Below are positions 26,309-36,140 of a stretch of 64,000 nucleotides of DNA, one piece after another; position 1 is the stretch's first letter; each line of letters opens with the position of its first letter. Below the pieces are notes generated by a model that made no database searches, was not told the origin of the DNA, and saw only the letters and a program-made list of their open reading frames with translations. The translations under genes were made by a program, and so were the position numbers. The DNA is from Flavobacterium sp. SH_e (GTDB lineage Bacteria > Bacteroidota > Bacteroidia > Flavobacteriales > Flavobacteriaceae): assembly GCF_025717045.1 (NCBI RefSeq), contig NZ_JAOVZN010000001.1, positions 496,001 to 560,000 of the forward strand. The letters are read 5' to 3'.

Positions 26309-27568
26309 TTATAAAAATCCTAGGTCGTCAATGTAAATAACACTAGATGGAGTAATTGTACCTCCAGAAAATTCTTGAATAAATACACTGTCAAAGTTTC
26401 CTCCAGGGATAAGATCTGGATGTAAATCTGAGATAGGAATTGAAATATTATTCCATTGTCCTGGTATTAAAGTCACAGTAGTCCCTTTACTAGAATCACC
26501 CGTATCACTATTTATAGTCACCATAATTTTGGTACTTTCAGTAGGGAAAATAGACATTTTAACAAATTGATAATCGGCAGTATTAAGAGCTAAATCAGAA
26601 TGCATGAAAAGTCCACTCCAAGCCTCAGCAACTTTTTTAATTGCATAAGTTCCTCTGCTTACATTTTCTGTGCTTTCCCAGGTGATATCGCCTCCCCAGC
26701 CCCAGCCCCATCCTTTCAATGAGTCTTCGTATAGTAAATATTTAAGACCTATACTGCTTGGTGCAGAAACTCCAAATTCAGTCTCTACTACAATAAGAGC
26801 ATATGAATCAAAATCAGCTGGAACAGTTGCTTTTATTTCCGTTTTAGACACTGCTGTAAATGTAGCTTCAGTAGATCCGAATTTTACACTTTTAACTTTC
26901 ACAAAATTCTGACCTGTAATTGTAATAACATCTCCCGCAGAAGCCAGTACTTGCGACAAGCTTGTGATTGCTGGAGCTGGCGGAGTTAACTCAATTACAT
27001 TGCTTAAAACATTTACAAAACCATTTGTTGCGTAATAATCTAGTCCTGGAGCTTCTTTATCAGATCCGTTTACTTTTAAAACACCATTAGTTACATTGAT
27101 GCTTAATAAATATAAATCAGGATTTACTGCATTTGCCATTGTAGCATAATCGCCAGTTGTTAAATAATCAGCCTCAACACCTTCAAGTTGACCTACTCTT
27201 TTCTTAACACCTTTAACAACATGGCTCAAAACTAGTTGCTTCAAATCATCTACAGGAACCAAATTAATATCAGGATATCCTAAATCATTTACATAACCAT
27301 TGTCTACCAAGTAAGTAGAAAAAGTCGCATCGCTAGGAACAAAATAGGTGTAATCGTCAGCTGTATTTAATGTCGATTCTAGACCAGCTAATTCTATTGC
27401 TTTTACAAACGTAGTTAAATTACTATTTGCCAAAAGCAATCCGTATGCTGTGTTATAATTTTGCTGCGCTCCTCCTATATCTGGAATATCATTATCGCAA
27501 GAAGAAGCCGCGACAACCAAAAAGACACATACAGCAATATGTTTTACTTTATTATATATATTTTTCAT
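26309..27568 (-). CDS. Fasciclin-TIG surface glycan-binding lipoprotein
   Basis: The 419-residue protein starts with a lipoprotein signal (VVAASSCDNDIPD), the acidic residues after Cys suiting surface export. Residues about 40-190 resemble a fasciclin (FAS1) domain, with TFVKAIELAGLESTL, YTYFVPSDATFSTYL and VLSHVVKG. An IPT/TIG domain follows at about 195-275 (SAGDVITITGQNFVKVKSV). The C-terminal 140 residues form a jelly-roll-like region with GWGWGWGGDITWE and YIDDLGFL, similar to the end of the next upstream lipoprotein. By position it is a surface glycan-binding protein. FAS1 in this role is unusual. Confidence 0.75.
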   Translation of the reverse strand: MKNIYNKVKHIAVCVFLVVAASSCDNDIPDIGGAQQNYNTAYGLLLANSNLTTFVKAIELAGLESTLNTADDYTYFVPSDATFSTYLVDNGYVNDLGYPDINLVPVDDLKQLVLSHVVKGVKKRVGQLEGVEADYLTTGDYATMANAVNPDLYLLSINVTNGVLKVNGSDKEAPGLDYYATNGFVNVLSNVIELTPPAPAITSLSQVLASAGDVITITGQNFVKVKSVKFGSTEATFTAVSKTEIKATVPADFDSYALIVVETEFGVSAPSSIGLKYLLYEDSLKGWGWGWGGDITWESTENVSRGTYAIKKVAEAWSGLFMHSDLALNTADYQFVKMSIFPTESTKIMVTINSDTGDSSKGTTVTLIPGQWNNISIPISDLHPDLIPGGNFDSVFIQEFSGGTITPSSVIYIDDLGFL

Positions 27569-27631
27569 AAATTCTCTTTTAGTTTTTAAATATGGATCTC
27601 ATTAGGGATAAACCTTTCTTATCCGTCACAA

Positions 27632-28699
27632 TTATTTTAACACCAGTCCAATATCATCGATAAATAAATTGTTTCCTCCAAAACCTCCTGTTTCCTGAAA
27701 AGTCACTTCTGTTAACTCAGTAGGACTTCCAACACTTGAAATCGGAATTTCTAAATAAGTCCAGCTTGTTCCAAATTTAAGTGGATAAGTAGCTCCCCAA
27801 TTACCATTTATAATAGCTGAAACAGAACCTGCTTTCTCACCTTTAATACTGATACGGATCGCTTTATATTTAGAAAGATCAACTTTAGATTTATCAATAC
27901 CAATATATAAACCATCCCAATCTGGTCCAGAAGTCCAATTGATACATTTTGTCCCTTGTGATGAATCTTTATCATAAGCAATATCATAATGATTAGTTGC
28001 TGGTCTCCAAAGCCCATTATAACTCATCAAACTAGTATAAGCATCATCGTAAATCGCAGAACCTAAAGACTGACCTGCAACAGTTGTACCCGATACGTTA
28101 GTTATCGATAAGCTTTTATACTGAATATTATTTGGCACCTGCACTTTAATCTCTGTTAATGTAGAAGAAATTGGCTCAACAGCTGTATCCCCAAAATTCA
28201 CAACAGGATGTAAAAAGTATTCTCCTGTAATCGTGATTATATCACCTGGATTTGGGTTAATTGGAAATCCTTTAATATTTGGACTTGGCGGTCTAATGGC
28301 CACTTTGTAGTTTAAAGTTCCAATATTAGTAACGATTTTCATTTCGTCCATTTCATTGTAATATGGAGTTTTTTGATCCACTAAAACAACGATTGCATTA
28401 TCTGTTACCATTGTTGGATTAAAATAAGATTCCATTCCATTAAACGAAATTGATTTTAACGTAGCGAAACCAGATCCTCTAATGATATAATAATTTCCTG
28501 CGTTAATAATATCTGTAGGAACATCAACTTGTCTATCTCCTTCAACTAAAGGATCATCAATAACAGATCTGCTAATTCCTGTTACAGCAAGCTTGCCAGC
28601 AGAATCTCCCGAGTCATCTGAACAAGAAGCGAACAGCAAAATTGAAATCGAAGCCAAAAAATACAACTTCAATAACATTCTATTTTTTATATTTTTCAT
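27632..28699 (-). CDS. IPT/TIG surface glycan-binding lipoprotein (SusE/F position)
   Basis: The 355-residue protein has a lipoprotein signal (LLFASCSDDSGDS), with SDD after Cys like the export signal described for Flavobacterium surface lipoproteins. Two TIG-like segments are visible (NYYIIRGSGFATLKSISF and GDIITITGEYFLHPVVNFGD). They are followed by a C-terminal binding module ending LFIDDIGLVLK. It lies 20 bases after SusD, where surface glycan-binding proteins are encoded, and should hold mannan at the surface for SusCD. Direct sequence proof of ligand is absent. Confidence 0.78.
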   Translation of the reverse strand: MKNIKNRMLLKLYFLASISILLFASCSDDSGDSAGKLAVTGISRSVIDDPLVEGDRQVDVPTDIINAGNYYIIRGSGFATLKSISFNGMESYFNPTMVTDNAIVVLVDQKTPYYNEMDEMKIVTNIGTLNYKVAIRPPSPNIKGFPINPNPGDIITITGEYFLHPVVNFGDTAVEPISSTLTEIKVQVPNNIQYKSLSITNVSGTTVAGQSLGSAIYDDAYTSLMSYNGLWRPATNHYDIAYDKDSSQGTKCINWTSGPDWDGLYIGIDKSKVDLSKYKAIRISIKGEKAGSVSAIINGNWGATYPLKFGTSWTYLEIPISSVGSPTELTEVTFQETGGFGGNNLFIDDIGLVLK

Positions 28700-28719
28700 A
28701 GTGATTTACTTTTAAAAAA

Positions 28720-30282
28720 TTAGTTAAAATTGTAAGGAACTGGTGCCTCTTTCAACTTTGGATTTTTTCTAACTTCGATATCTGGTTTTGGGTAAGTAAA
28801 ATCAGTAGGTGTTGGCGTATAATGCATTACCCCTTGAGAATCAAAACCTCTATCTTGCTGAGAAATGATATTGATTGCCTCTTGACGTGGAAGTCTTCCT
28901 AAATCAAACCAAAACTCTCCTTCAAAAGCAAATTCAACTCTACGTTCGTGAAATAAAGCTGCTTTTGTTAATGGCACATTTGTTCCTAAAGCACCAAGAC
29001 CTGCTCTAAGTCTAACTTTATTATACGATTCTTTTGCCGCTGCATTTGTAGTTTCATCAGCTCCTGCCATAATTGCCTCAGCATGAATCAACAAAAGATC
29101 TGCATAACGCATAATGTAGTTACAGTTATTCATACCTCCCCATGAATCAGCTGGTCCTGTTTCGCTAGTCGCCTGACCTACAACATATTTCTTAACCGCC
29201 GCACCAGTATTAGCCAATACATCTCCATATTTAGCCTTGTCCATTACAAAGCCCACTTCTCCGTCAGCTTTCATATTAGGATAAGAATCTCCGTAAATCA
29301 TAAAAGATTCCTTTCTTCTTAAGTCTCCAATTTCAAAAGCATCCTGAACATCATTACTTGGCACATAAGTAGCACCATACGAAGCATTATCATTTAAAAT
29401 ATCCAAACCATATTGAATATTAGAGAAATTTCCTCCTCCGTAAGTGTTTATTGCTCCAGACCATTGCCAAGAATAAATAGATTCTTCGTTATTGTTTTTA
29501 CTTGTCAAAAACAAATCTGCAAAATTTGGCAACAATCCAAACTCACCAGAATTAATTACTTTTTCAGCCATTATCTTAGAATCCGAATATTTTTTCTCGT
29601 ACAGATAAACTTTAGCTAAAAATGCTTCGGCAGAACCTTGAGTTACAAAAATATTATCACCACTAGCAGATCTAGATCTAATTTTTGATTTTAGATTTGA
29701 TGCAGCGAATTTTAAATCGTTTTCAATAAATGTATAAACGTCTTCAATTCTATTTGTATTCACCAAAGGATCTTTTGCTAAAGCTAAATTATCCTCAATA
29801 ATAGGCACAGGTCCATATAAACGAACTAGATAGAAATAAGCGATCGCTCTAAAGAAATGCGCCTCTGCAATAGTATTTTTAATTACTGCTGCACTTACAT
29901 TTGCAGTAGCATTACTTTCAATATTATTAATTAAATTATTCGATTGTGCTACAATTGCAAAACAAGCTCTCCAAGGATCCAACAAAATTGGACTATCAGA
30001 AGTCAATTTAAACTGGATCAATTCTGGTCCATCTGCATATGCCAAACAGTTTCCTGATGATAACTCAGACAATGCATAAAAATTCTTTGTGTAATAAGGA
30101 GCCCACATTGCGCCATACATACCATAGGTAGTCCTAGCTACTTGTTCATCACTATTATAGAACTGGTCACTGCTGTAACTATCTTCAGATGGGCGATCCA
30201 AGAAATCTTCGCTGCAAGAAGTAGTTGCCAAACCTAGTGTTAAGAATAAAACTAAGGTCTTTATATTGATATATTTTTTCAT
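28720..30282 (-). CDS. SusD/RagB family outer membrane lipoprotein
   Basis: The 520-residue protein has a lipoprotein signal (LATTSCSEDFLDRPSED). CSEDFLDRPS, AEAHFFRAIAYFYLVRLYGPVPI, YMIRYADLLLIHAEA-like helices (NYIMRYADLLLIHAEAI) and the C-terminal ERRVEFAFEGEFWFDLGR are standard SusD signatures. It forms the lid of the SusC channel and binds mannan oligosaccharides at the cell surface. It starts 11 bases after the SusC stop codon. Confidence 0.96.
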   Translation of the reverse strand: MKKYINIKTLVLFLTLGLATTSCSEDFLDRPSEDSYSSDQFYNSDEQVARTTYGMYGAMWAPYYTKNFYALSELSSGNCLAYADGPELIQFKLTSDSPILLDPWRACFAIVAQSNNLINNIESNATANVSAAVIKNTIAEAHFFRAIAYFYLVRLYGPVPIIEDNLALAKDPLVNTNRIEDVYTFIENDLKFAASNLKSKIRSRSASGDNIFVTQGSAEAFLAKVYLYEKKYSDSKIMAEKVINSGEFGLLPNFADLFLTSKNNNEESIYSWQWSGAINTYGGGNFSNIQYGLDILNDNASYGATYVPSNDVQDAFEIGDLRRKESFMIYGDSYPNMKADGEVGFVMDKAKYGDVLANTGAAVKKYVVGQATSETGPADSWGGMNNCNYIMRYADLLLIHAEAIMAGADETTNAAAKESYNKVRLRAGLGALGTNVPLTKAALFHERRVEFAFEGEFWFDLGRLPRQEAINIISQQDRGFDSQGVMHYTPTPTDFTYPKPDIEVRKNPKLKEAPVPYNFN

Positions 30283-30293
30283 AAGAGTAGTAA

Positions 30294-33200
30294 TTAAAAT
30301 TCTAAATTCAATCCAAAAGTGAAACTACGATTGGTTGGGTAACGACCAGAATCAATTCCTGACAGTAAAGGGTCTTGATTATAAGATCCCACCTCTGGAT
30401 CATAACCAGTATATTTAGTAAATGTGTAAAGATTTTGAATACCAAAGTAGAATCTTAATTTACTAATGTTAGCTTTTGAAATCACATCCGAAGGCATATT
30501 ATAACCTAAAATAACCTGTTGAATTCTTAAATAAGAACCGTCTTCTACATAGCGGTCAGAGATAGCTATATTTGGATGCCCATCTGCACCGTCAGGTCTT
30601 GGATATTTTGCATCAACATTATCTGGCGTCCAAAAATCTGCAGCTTCAGCCAATTGATTTTCATACAAACGTTGGTTTTTAGTACCAGCACGTCTTGTTA
30701 AATTCATTACTTTATTCCCAGCAACCCCCTGCAAAAACATGGCTAAATCAATATTTTTGTATTTAAAGGTGTTATTAAAACCAAAATTAAACTTTGGTTG
30801 CGGATTACCTATATAGGTTAAATCCTTATCATCAATCAAACCATCTTTATTTTGATCTACATACTCAACGTCTCCTAACTGGCTTTTCACAGCTTTATTT
30901 CCAGTATACGGAATTGGCGCATTAGCTAATTGCTCATTAGTTCTAATAATACCAACTGTCTGATATCCATAAAACTCCCCAACTGGACGTCCAACAACTG
31001 TTTTAGTTACCGCTTTAGTAGTGTAATCATTAAGCATTACATCTTTTGTTAAATCAAAATTATCTTGTAAGCTCAATAATTTATTTTCATTCGTAAAGAA
31101 ATTAACTTTTGAAGTCCAAGTAAAATTTTGTCCGAACTTTTGATTGTAATCTAGAGTCATCTCAAAACCTTGATTTCTTAAGCTTCCTAAATTTACACTT
31201 GGCGCTCCTAAACCTCCTTGATAAGCATCAGTACCTGTAACATAATAAGGTAGAGGCAAAACAAATAAAAATCCAGCTGACTGTTTTCTATACACCTCAA
31301 ATGTTGCCTGAAGTTTTGACTTAAAAAGGGTAAAATCTAGACCTATGTTTGTTTGCTCTGAAGTTTCCCAAGTTAAGTCTGGATTAGCAATATTATTAAC
31401 GGTAAAGAAATTACCCATTGCTGATTTTATTGCACGAACCGTACTCATGTAACCACCACCACCAATATTTTGGTTTCCTGTCTCACCGTACCCAGCTCTA
31501 ATTTTGATATTATCAATATAATCTCTAGTCCCCTCCATAAAACTTTCGTTTGAAAGTTTCCAATATCCTGAAACAGAAGGAAAGTAACCCCATTTTTGAC
31601 CTGGACCAAAATTAGAACTTCCATCAGCTCTCATTGTTGCCTGCACACTATATCGATTATCATAATCGTAATTAAAAGTTCCAAAGAAAGAATATAAAGC
31701 AGAACTTCCTTTGTACTCTGAAGCTACAAGAGTATCAGGATCACCCAAACTGATAGAATGAATATCATTACTTAACAGACCAGAAACTGTTTGTGAATTT
31801 CCGAACCAATGACTATCATTAGCTTCTTGACCACCTAAAAGGTTAAAATGGTGTTTTCCTGCATCAACCTTATACGTTAAAACATTTTTAATATTAAGAC
31901 CATACCAATTGTTTGCTCTCTCTGTCAACTGATTAGTCTCTCTAACAGCTGCCCCCCATTTATAAGTAGGCTGGAAACCTTCAAAATTATCAATATTTGT
32001 AGATCCTCCAAAATCAAATCGATACTCAAGTCCTTTTGCAATTCTAAAATTAGCATAAAAATTTCCTATGAAATTCTTTTTAATCAACTTGTTAGTATTC
32101 ATCAAAGCTGAAGCCACCGGATTAATCCAAACCCCAATTGATCCATCAGCTGGCGGGCCAGCATAATTTCCACTCGTATCTTTTACTGCAACATCTGGAG
32201 TAGATAAAATAGAAGTACTAATGATACCATTACTCGCCCCATTAATTGTAATATCTTCATTTGTTATACCTGCTCCAATAGAAACTCCAACAGTTAGCCA
32301 ATCTTTTATTTTGCTATCTACATTTGTTTTAAAACTATATCTTTTAAAGCCAGAACCAATAACAATACCCTCTTGATTCACATAACCTCCTGAAATATAG
32401 TAATTAGTGCCATCTTTCCCTCCCGAAAATGAAATCTGGTGATTTGTCATAACCGCCGTTTTATAAATCTCATCTTGCCAATTTGTACCTTTACCCAAAA
32501 CAGACGGAACCGCAAACTCATCTCTCGGCGCTACACCGTAAACAGCCGCTAACGCATTTTGCTGTGTTGCATATTGACTCAAAGTCATTGTATCCAGCAA
32601 ACGAGTTACATTTTGAATCGACAAAAAAGAATCATACGTAATTTTTCCTGTTCCTTTTTTCCCTCTTTTTGTAGTAATAATAACAACTCCATTCGACGCT
32701 CTAGAACCATAGATAGCAGTTGCAGAAGCGTCTTTTAAAATATCCATTGTTTCGATATCATTAGGATTTAAAAAAGAAATAGGACTTGAAGTTACGTTTC
32801 CTGTGTTTGTTCCTAAATAACCCGTAACAATTGAACCTCCGGTAGCTGTATTGGCAGCATCTCCAGAAATCGGAATACCATCTATAATATATAATGGCTC
32901 ATTAGTTCCAGATATAGAAGTAGTTCCACGTATTTTAACCGATACACTACTTCCTGGTTGCCCTGAATTATTGGTAACTGTCACCCCTGCAGCACGACCT
33001 TGCAATAATTGATCTACAGACACTTGTGGAGAATCTGCAATATCTTTGGAAGTAACAGTAGAAATAGCTCCTGTCAAATCTTTTTTCTTTACACTTCTAT
33101 ATCCTACGTTAACTAGTACCTCACGCAAATCTTCAGCGCTTAATTTCAGAACAACGTTGATTGTTCCTCCGTTTTTAACGTTGATTGTTTGGGCAACATA

Positions 33201-33461
33201 GCCAATAAATGAAACAGAAATAGTAGAATTTGCGGGTGCTTCAATGGAATATTTTCCATCAAAATCTGTGGAAGCAGTCTTTTTTGAACCTGTAACCACT
33301 ATGTTTGCTCCTGGTATAGACAGTCCTTTCTCATCAGAAACCGTCCCCGAAACCTTCACCTGAGCCATAATAAAATTACTGCTCAGCAACAAAAATAATA
33401 TCAAAGGAACGGCTCTGTGGTTAGCCTTCCAATGAATGAAGCTAGTCATTAGTTTTTTCAT
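30294..33461 (-). CDS. SusC/RagA family TonB-linked outer membrane transporter
   Basis: The 1055-residue transporter has a signal peptide ending FIMAQ. The CarboxypepD_reg-like domain (VSGTVSDEKGLSIPGANIVV) leads to the TonB plug (LLQGRAAGVTV, VKIRGTTSISG, PLYIIDGIPI, DASATAIYGSRASNGVVIITTKRG). A 22-strand barrel ends in FTFGLNLEF. With SusD it imports oligosaccharides into the periplasm using TonB energy. It is the first gene of the leftward operon. A TACTTTTG promoter element lies 43 bases upstream, and the AraC-type regulator is encoded just beyond on the same strand. Confidence 0.97.
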   Translation of the reverse strand: MKKLMTSFIHWKANHRAVPLILFLLLSSNFIMAQVKVSGTVSDEKGLSIPGANIVVTGSKKTASTDFDGKYSIEAPANSTISVSFIGYVAQTINVKNGGTINVVLKLSAEDLREVLVNVGYRSVKKKDLTGAISTVTSKDIADSPQVSVDQLLQGRAAGVTVTNNSGQPGSSVSVKIRGTTSISGTNEPLYIIDGIPISGDAANTATGGSIVTGYLGTNTGNVTSSPISFLNPNDIETMDILKDASATAIYGSRASNGVVIITTKRGKKGTGKITYDSFLSIQNVTRLLDTMTLSQYATQQNALAAVYGVAPRDEFAVPSVLGKGTNWQDEIYKTAVMTNHQISFSGGKDGTNYYISGGYVNQEGIVIGSGFKRYSFKTNVDSKIKDWLTVGVSIGAGITNEDITINGASNGIISTSILSTPDVAVKDTSGNYAGPPADGSIGVWINPVASALMNTNKLIKKNFIGNFYANFRIAKGLEYRFDFGGSTNIDNFEGFQPTYKWGAAVRETNQLTERANNWYGLNIKNVLTYKVDAGKHHFNLLGGQEANDSHWFGNSQTVSGLLSNDIHSISLGDPDTLVASEYKGSSALYSFFGTFNYDYDNRYSVQATMRADGSSNFGPGQKWGYFPSVSGYWKLSNESFMEGTRDYIDNIKIRAGYGETGNQNIGGGGYMSTVRAIKSAMGNFFTVNNIANPDLTWETSEQTNIGLDFTLFKSKLQATFEVYRKQSAGFLFVLPLPYYVTGTDAYQGGLGAPSVNLGSLRNQGFEMTLDYNQKFGQNFTWTSKVNFFTNENKLLSLQDNFDLTKDVMLNDYTTKAVTKTVVGRPVGEFYGYQTVGIIRTNEQLANAPIPYTGNKAVKSQLGDVEYVDQNKDGLIDDKDLTYIGNPQPKFNFGFNNTFKYKNIDLAMFLQGVAGNKVMNLTRRAGTKNQRLYENQLAEAADFWTPDNVDAKYPRPDGADGHPNIAISDRYVEDGSYLRIQQVILGYNMPSDVISKANISKLRFYFGIQNLYTFTKYTGYDPEVGSYNQDPLLSGIDSGRYPTNRSFTFGLNLEF

Positions 33462-33779
33462 AATAAATGTTTGGTTAGTTTAAATTTGTTTTATTGCATA
33501 ATCCAAAAGTAAATTGTCAGGGGTAATTTTTACTTTCAAATTATTTAACAAATCTATAACAGAGAGGATTATCAAATCGATAATATTATATCATTTAATG
33601 ATAATATTTTTACTTTAAACGCTTAAAAAAACATATATGAAAATAAAATCATATAAAAATTATATTATTCGCAAAGACAATACTCAAAAAGAACCTAAAC
33701 AATGAATAAAAAACAATGAAATCTCAAAAAGCAAACGTTTTCGTTAAAAATAATATTTATCAGTGATAAAAAAGTATCA
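33462..33779. other. Control region between the regulator and SusC
   Basis: This 318-base gap has no gene. It carries the predicted SusC promoter (33504-33511) and an imperfect palindrome at 33581-33609 built around ATATCAT and ATGATAAT. Near the regulator end there is a weak hairpin (AGTGATA and TATCACT, 33762-33781) that could end the regulator transcript. The ATATCAT core also occurs in the gap on the other side of the regulator. Confidence 0.5.
33504..33511 (-). promoter_or_regulatory. Predicted -7 promoter element of the SusCD operon
   Basis: TACTTTTG on the minus strand matches TAnnTTTG and lies 43-50 bases before the SusC ATG. A TTG sits about 25 bases further upstream, wider than the usual spacing, which would fit an activator-dependent promoter. 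Confidence 0.5.
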
Positions 33780-34706
33780 CTATAAAATGCGCTTCAAACC
33801 AGAAAATTCTTCGCGATATTGACTCGGCGTACAGTTTTTTGTCGCTTTAAAACTACGATTAAAGTTTGCTATGTTATTAAAACCAGATTTAAAAGCAACT
33901 TCAGAAACACTCATGTCTTTCTCAACCAGCCAACGCGCCGCATAACCAATTCGGATATCATTTATATAATTAACAAATGTCTTTCCTGTACGTTTTTTAA
34001 TAAATCGGTTAAAAGAAATAATCGACATACTTGCCACATTTGCCACATCTTCTAAAGTAATTTTTTCAGCAAAATGTTTTTGAACATATTCATAAACCAA
34101 TTTCATTTTATCATAATCATCAAACGTATCATAATCTACCGTATAAGTAGAAAGCAAGCGTTGATTTCTTGAATTTGCCAAATCATACAATAAAGAAGTG
34201 ATTTCCAAAAAATAGTCCATACCGTCTAGTTTTGAAAGCCTAACAAGTCTTGGCATCAATTCTTCAGCAGTTTTTTTTGAAAATAAAATTCCGTGAATAG
34301 ATCTGTTAAACATATCTCGAATCGGATTCATAATACGTCTTGACAATAAAGATTCATGAAATAAATCATTATGAAACTGAATCGTTATTTCGTGTATCTT
34401 TTTACTCGTACATTTATTCAATTCCCAGCCGTGATATAAATTCGGACCAATCAAAACCAACTCAACATTATCAATCTCTTCAATATTATCTCCCACAACC
34501 CTCTTCACTCCTTTTCCATTTTGAATAAAATTGATCTCAAATTCCGGATGATAATGAACTGGAAAATCAAAGCTGTCTTTTACTCGATCGAAAACCAAAA
34601 AGCTGTCGCCCGCAGCAAGCGGAGCAATTTCTCTATAAAAATTTTTTGCAGTACCCATCTTAAAAACTATTTTCAGAAAAACAATACGTTTATTTTTTGA
34701 CTGCAA
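33780..34706 (-). CDS. AraC family transcriptional regulator of the mannan locus
   Basis: The 308-residue regulator has an N-terminal cupin sensor domain (HYHPEFEINFIQNGKGVKRV, LIGPNLYHGWE). Its C-terminal double helix-turn-helix has ITLEDVANVASMSIISFNRF, the family stretch VSEVAFKSGFNNIANFNRSFK and GCTPSQYRE-like NCTPSQYREEF. The ATG at 34706 gives a basic leader (MQSKNKRIVFLK); the ATG at 34658 (MGTAKNFYREI) is an equally good or better start. It sits between the two main mannan operons, so I infer it senses a mannan-derived sugar and controls both. Most loci of this kind use hybrid two-component or SusR-type sensors. Confidence 0.88.
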   Translation of the reverse strand: MQSKNKRIVFLKIVFKMGTAKNFYREIAPLAAGDSFLVFDRVKDSFDFPVHYHPEFEINFIQNGKGVKRVVGDNIEEIDNVELVLIGPNLYHGWELNKCTSKKIHEITIQFHNDLFHESLLSRRIMNPIRDMFNRSIHGILFSKKTAEELMPRLVRLSKLDGMDYFLEITSLLYDLANSRNQRLLSTYTVDYDTFDDYDKMKLVYEYVQKHFAEKITLEDVANVASMSIISFNRFIKKRTGKTFVNYINDIRIGYAARWLVEKDMSVSEVAFKSGFNNIANFNRSFKATKNCTPSQYREEFSGLKRIL

Positions 34707-34861
34707 TAATATGATATATAATTGATAAAATAATATTAATTACACTATAATCATCCGTTTATCTTTGAAAAAATTAATTATCATTTCTTTAAAAAGAAGA
34801 TTAATAATAAACATTAATCATTTTTAATTAAAGATCTTTTTATAGTTTTAATAATTTTAAC

Positions 34862-34900
34862 AAGAATATCATAAGGATTTTTCGGCTTGATGATATTCTT
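34862..34900 (+). promoter_or_regulatory. Candidate operator: perfect 11-bp inverted repeat
   Basis: AAGAATATCAT at 34862-34872 is mirrored exactly by ATGATATTCTT at 34890-34900, with 17 bases between. No T run follows, so it is not an intrinsic terminator. It lies 65 bases before the GH26 ATG in the gap shared with the AraC-type regulator, and its ATATCAT core recurs beside the regulator start (34711-34717) and before SusC (33589-33595). Confidence 0.5.
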
Positions 34901-34965
34901 AATTTTAAAACTGTAAACCATTGTTTATTTTGCTTTTAGCTAAACAACAAACTAATAATTTCTCA

Positions 34966-36102
34966 ATGAAAAAACATTTTTTAACGCTTTTGACCGCAAC
35001 TATAATAAGCAGTTCTTGTATATCTCAAAAAAGTGCAAGTAATACTAATTTGTCACTTTCAGATAAAAAAGCAACAACAGAAACAAAGTCTTTATATAAA
35101 GAACTTAACATTTTAACTCAAAAAGGCTTTTTATTCGGACATCAGGATGATTTGGCTTATGGGGTAAAATGGAAATATGAAGATGGACGAAGTGATGTAA
35201 AAGATGTCGCTGGAGATTATCCTGCCGTTTATGGTTGGGATATCGCTGGTTTAGAAAATGACAGTCCAAATAATATTGACGGCGTTCCTTTTGCTAAAAT
35301 GAAACAATATATCATTGAGGCAGATGCAAGAGGTGGAATTTCTACTATTAGCTGGCACTTTGATAATCCTGCAACTGGAAAAAATGCTTGGGATAATACC
35401 AAAAATTCTTTAAAAACCATTTTACCTGGAGCAGAAAATCATAAAAAATTCACTTCTTGGTTAGATAAAGCAGCTGTTTTCTTTTTGTCTTTAAAAGATA
35501 AAAACGGCAAAAATATCCCAATTCTTTTTAGACCTTTCCATGAGCTTACAGGTGGATGGTTCTGGTGGGGAAAAGGAAATTGTACTCCAGAGGAATTCAA
35601 AACAGCATGGAAATTCACTTTTGATTACCTTCAGAAAAAGGGAGTTCACAACTTAATTTATGTTTACAACACAGGTGGTTTTGGCAGTGAAGCTGATTTT
35701 TTAGCCAATTATCCAGGTGACAATTACGCTGATATTTTAAGTTTTGACAGTTATCAAAATAGTAATGATCCAGATGGTCAAAAATTTATTAGCGAAGTCC
35801 AAAATCAATTTAAAATATTGAACGAAATCAGTCTAAAAAAACATAAATTGATCGCTTTGGCAGAAGCTGGTTATGAAGCAGTTCCAGACTCAAAATGGTG
35901 GACAGGAACTTTATTAAAAGCAATTGGAGATTATAAAATTTCTTATGTGCTTTTATGGAGAAATCACGGCTGGCAGGAAAAAGAACAAAAAATGCATTAC
36001 TACGCACCATTTTCAGGTCAGGTAAGCGAAAAAGATTTTGTCGATTTTTACAATCTTGACCAAACGATCTTTGAGAAAGACATTCAGAAAAAATTAAAAT
36101 AA
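34966..36102 (+). CDS. GH26 beta-mannanase, lipoprotein (first copy)
   Basis: I start at ATG 34966, which opens a lipoprotein signal (TATIISSSCISQ); the upstream TTG-type start at 34921 would add a polar leader. The 378-residue GH26 enzyme has GHQDDLAYGVKW, YGWDIAGLE, ISWHFDNP, the acid/base Glu in FRPFHELTGGWFWWG (E193) and the nucleophile Glu in LIALAEAGY (E300). It should hydrolyse beta-1,4-mannan or release mannobiose. It leads the rightward operon, 38 bases before the symporter. Close linkage with the symporter, epimerase and phosphorylase suggests a mannobiose-producing enzyme. Confidence 0.93.
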   Translation: MKKHFLTLLTATIISSSCISQKSASNTNLSLSDKKATTETKSLYKELNILTQKGFLFGHQDDLAYGVKWKYEDGRSDVKDVAGDYPAVYGWDIAGLENDSPNNIDGVPFAKMKQYIIEADARGGISTISWHFDNPATGKNAWDNTKNSLKTILPGAENHKKFTSWLDKAAVFFLSLKDKNGKNIPILFRPFHELTGGWFWWGKGNCTPEEFKTAWKFTFDYLQKKGVHNLIYVYNTGGFGSEADFLANYPGDNYADILSFDSYQNSNDPDGQKFISEVQNQFKILNEISLKKHKLIALAEAGYEAVPDSKWWTGTLLKAIGDYKISYVLLWRNHGWQEKEQKMHYYAPFSGQVSEKDFVDFYNLDQTIFEKDIQKKLK

Positions 36103-36140
36103 TTGCCCCAAAATAAATTACAATCATTAAAAAAAATCTA

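Noticed and set aside
34921..34965. Extended N-terminus of the first GH26 enzyme
   Set aside because: The upstream start would put a polar leader before the lipoprotein signal; ATG 34966 gives a normal signal.
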